A stretch of 6,769 nt of DNA, taken from positions 1-6,769 of the forward strand of contig RFHX01000147.1 in NCBI GenBank assembly GCA_003695725.1, given 5' to 3'. This document shows, piece after piece, positions 4,947 through 6,769 of the stretch; the first letter of the stretch is position 1, and every line of letters begins with the position of its first letter. The notes below the pieces were generated by a model. It did no database searches. It worked only from the letters and a program-made list of their open reading frames with translations, and was not told where the DNA came from. The position numbers were made by a program, and so were the translations under genes. The DNA comes from J061 sp003695725 [NCBI: Candidatus Schekmanbacteria bacterium]. GTDB taxonomy: Bacteria > Schekmanbacteria > GWA2-38-11.

Positions 4947-6769
4947 CTACCATGCAGGCTTTTTCACTACTACCTTTTTTTCTTTTTCAGGTATTGCTAC
5001 AGGAGCGGCTTTCCTTAAAATATCGCCGATAGCAACATTACCTCCTGATGAAATAATTGCTGTAGACCTTGATGCCTCAACTGTCAATATCTTCACCGTT
5101 GCTACTTTCGTTTCTGCCTTACCAAAAGAGATCCCTGTGTCAGGGTCAATCATTTCTTCTCCCGGATGCATTACATCAAAAACAAGCCCACTGCGCATCC
5201 CAACATCATCTCCCCGATTTATGTAAAGTGTACCATTAGCATTAACCATCAAGACTTTAATTGGATAAAGCCGTTCCAAAATCCGGTTTACTGCTTCTGT
5301 TGTATAGTCATCCATCAATTTATTTATCATTTGCGTCACATCTCCACTTTTTATTCTTTCATTAATATTGATTTTGTCAGCAGCAATAACAGCGCCTGTA
5401 TGGACATCAACTATCCGAATATTACCCTCAGCAATGCCGCTAACATGCACTTGCACTTCATCAACAAGCGGAACTCTTGTACGTTGAGTATTGGTATAAA
5501 AATTAGAAATTTCGCCAAGAATTAAATAATCCGCGCCGGCCAATTCCTTCAAACTATCTAAAATGTTATTTCCTGAAACAACTGATTCAAAATCTTTTTC
5601 ATCAATGATTTGATCAATTTCCTGTCTTTCCATTACTGTAAAACGGTTTGTATTTGTCAGTTTAATAATAAAATCATCTGTCATACGATTGACATGGCCT
5701 CTTCCAAAACCATCTATAGTTCGCGCATTTTTGTTCACTCGAAGCAACCCAACTGCAATAGTTGCTTTACTACCACCTTTCCTTTGAGTCGAAGCAGAAA
5801 GGTCCCCACCAGACCTTGTCGGAATATAAGTCGCTTTTTTTTCACTTGCCTGAATATCAAGCGATACAAGATCACCAACTAATAATTTATCTCCGCTTAT
5901 TTGCTTTACTATAGACATTGTTTCCTGCGGAGTCTTAATTTCTATACGTCCTACATCTGACTTTATACGCCCTATTACAACACCTGAAGTATCCTTAATT
6001 TCTTTGCCTTCTCTTTCTACTCTATAGACATCACCCTCATTGACTCCATCATTTAGCCCTCTAGAAATTACTAGTGGATCTAAACTTACAACTCTAGCAG
6101 GGAAAGTCACATCCAGAATTTTTACGGCCGCTAACCGTCCAAGATGATCAAAAAAAGAGTAATCATCTGTGTCAGTTTTTCTTCCTTTAAAGATGGATTC
6201 AGTTACCTTGGTACGAAAACTTGTAGCGCCAACAACGGTTCCAGATTTAACATCAATAACCCGTAACCTAATACGAGCGTCTGAAACATTTTCGCTTATT
6301 GTCCTTCCCTTATTGCTGAACGGTATTGGAGTTTCTTCGGTCGTTTTCGATATTTTTTCCAAATTACCCAAAACAAGATAATGTGCGCCTACAGCACTCC
6401 CAAGATCCTGAAAATCTTTCAACATATCATTCCTCTGTGCAATATTTCCAACAGTAGCAACCACATCAGAATTAACTTTTTCCATATCCTCTATAGCTTT
6501 AAATAATGTACGGTCAACATAACTTTCTTTAAGTTTTTGTCCAAACCGCTGTTCCAAAACAACTTTTCTAAGGGCTTTTCTTTCAACAGGAATAAATCTT
6601 TTGCTGTTTGTTAAATGTTCCAAGATTCGCTCTGCAAGAATATCAGGCAACCCTATGGAAGTAGAATTACTGATATTGGTTTGATCAGGAAGAAAATCAG
6701 AATGACTGATGACTGCAATTGTTAATTTAGTACCAGCAGAATTATCTTTATTATTATCTTGCATATTGC
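4947..6769 (-). CDS. CsgG/FlgT-like periplasmic or outer-membrane protein with two tandem modules, 5' end off the window
   Basis: At least 605 residues are visible. The frame is open past the first ATG (6764) to the window edge and no signal peptide is seen, so the true start, probably with a signal or lipobox, lies outside. Residues are numbered from that ATG. Two repeats of the same architecture are visible. Module 1 has strand TKLTIAVI (12-19), helix LPDILAERILEHL, KRFIPVERKAL (55-65), AHYLVLGNL (127-135), ARIRLRVIDVKSGTVVGA (163-180), then a beta domain, LVISRGLNDGVNEGDVYRV (231-249), ending in VGDLV. Module 2 has SKATIAVGLL (332-341), NRFTVMERQEI (373-383), ADYLILGEI (411-419), EGNIRIVDVHTGAVIAA, then TLYINRGDDVGMRSGLVFDV (512-531), ending in IGDIL. 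The alpha/beta part matches the CsgG family, whose best-known member is the curli secretion pore; the beta part resembles the C-terminal domain of FlgT-type proteins. No CsgG-like transmembrane hairpins are evident. A Ser/Gly/Lys linker (about 305-332) joins the modules, and a Lys-rich tail (EKKVVVKKPAW) ends the protein. It is probably the first visible gene of the operon, 51 bases before the COG3014-like gene. Confidence 0.8.
   Translation of the reverse strand, partial: NMQDNNKDNSAGTKLTIAVISHSDFLPDQTNISNSTSIGLPDILAERILEHLTNSKRFIPVERKALRKVVLEQRFGQKLKESYVDRTLFKAIEDMEKVNSDVVATVGNIAQRNDMLKDFQDLGSAVGAHYLVLGNLEKISKTTEETPIPFSNKGRTISENVSDARIRLRVIDVKSGTVVGATSFRTKVTESIFKGRKTDTDDYSFFDHLGRLAAVKILDVTFPARVVSLDPLVISRGLNDGVNEGDVYRVEREGKEIKDTSGVVIGRIKSDVGRIEIKTPQETMSIVKQISGDKLLVGDLVSLDIQASEKKATYIPTRSGGDLSASTQRKGGSKATIAVGLLRVNKNARTIDGFGRGHVNRMTDDFIIKLTNTNRFTVMERQEIDQIIDEKDFESVVSGNNILDSLKELAGADYLILGEISNFYTNTQRTRVPLVDEVQVHVSGIAEGNIRIVDVHTGAVIAADKININERIKSGDVTQMINKLMDDYTTEAVNRILERLYPIKVLMVNANGTLYINRGDDVGMRSGLVFDVMHPGEEMIDPDTGISFGKAETKVATVKILTVEASRSTAIISSGGNVAIGDILRKAAPVAIPEKEKKVVVKKPAW

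Noticed and set aside
5166-6381. Plus-strand open frames of 70-119 codons over the CsgG-like gene
   Set aside because: They are shadows of a well-supported minus-strand gene with two clear domain repeats.

Overview
The window looks like chromosomal DNA from an AT-rich, diderm (Gram-negative) bacterium. Sampled 60-base lines in the gene cluster run at about 28-42% G+C. The outer membrane is implied by two lipoproteins of the LpoB and YcfL families and by a CsgG/FlgT-like protein. I cannot fix the lineage from sequence alone. A Desulfobacterota, Nitrospirota or anammox-type Planctomycetota host would all fit, and this is a guess from general gene style.

Left third (1-~1545): an insertion sequence inside another insertion sequence. 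Bases 1-~898 carry the 3' part of an IS256-family element (transposase on +, 5' end off the window) with all three DDE residues visible. It has landed in the transposase gene of a second, G+C-richer IS256-family element (minus strand, ~899 to ~1530). That gene is cut at the codon for its first catalytic Asp. The leader of the broken gene contains a striking nested inverted repeat (1430-1494) that would pair the ribosome-binding site into a stem.

Middle (~1530-1690): about 150 bases with no gene and no convincing terminator or other element.

Right two thirds (1691-6769): five genes on the minus strand, read from right to left. They are a CsgG/FlgT-like protein with two tandem modules (4947-6769, 5' end off the window), a COG3014-like secreted helical/TPR-type protein (3300-4895), a YcfL-family lipoprotein (2825-3280), an LpoB-family lipoprotein (2270-2809), and a small zinc-ribbon membrane protein (1691-2191). 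Gaps between the first four are 51, 19 and 15 bases, and each downstream gene has an AGGAG-type ribosome-binding site, so they are very probably one operon. The zinc-ribbon gene follows after 78 bases and may be its last member.

The ycfL-lpoB pairing is the same as in Escherichia coli, where LpoB activates the peptidoglycan synthase PBP1b from the outer membrane. The extra CsgG-like and COG3014-like genes suggest a periplasm/outer-membrane assembly whose job is not established. The same alpha/beta fold seems to occur three times in the operon: twice in the CsgG-like protein and once, shortened, in the LpoB-like protein. No RNA genes, CRISPR arrays or clear rho-independent terminators were seen.
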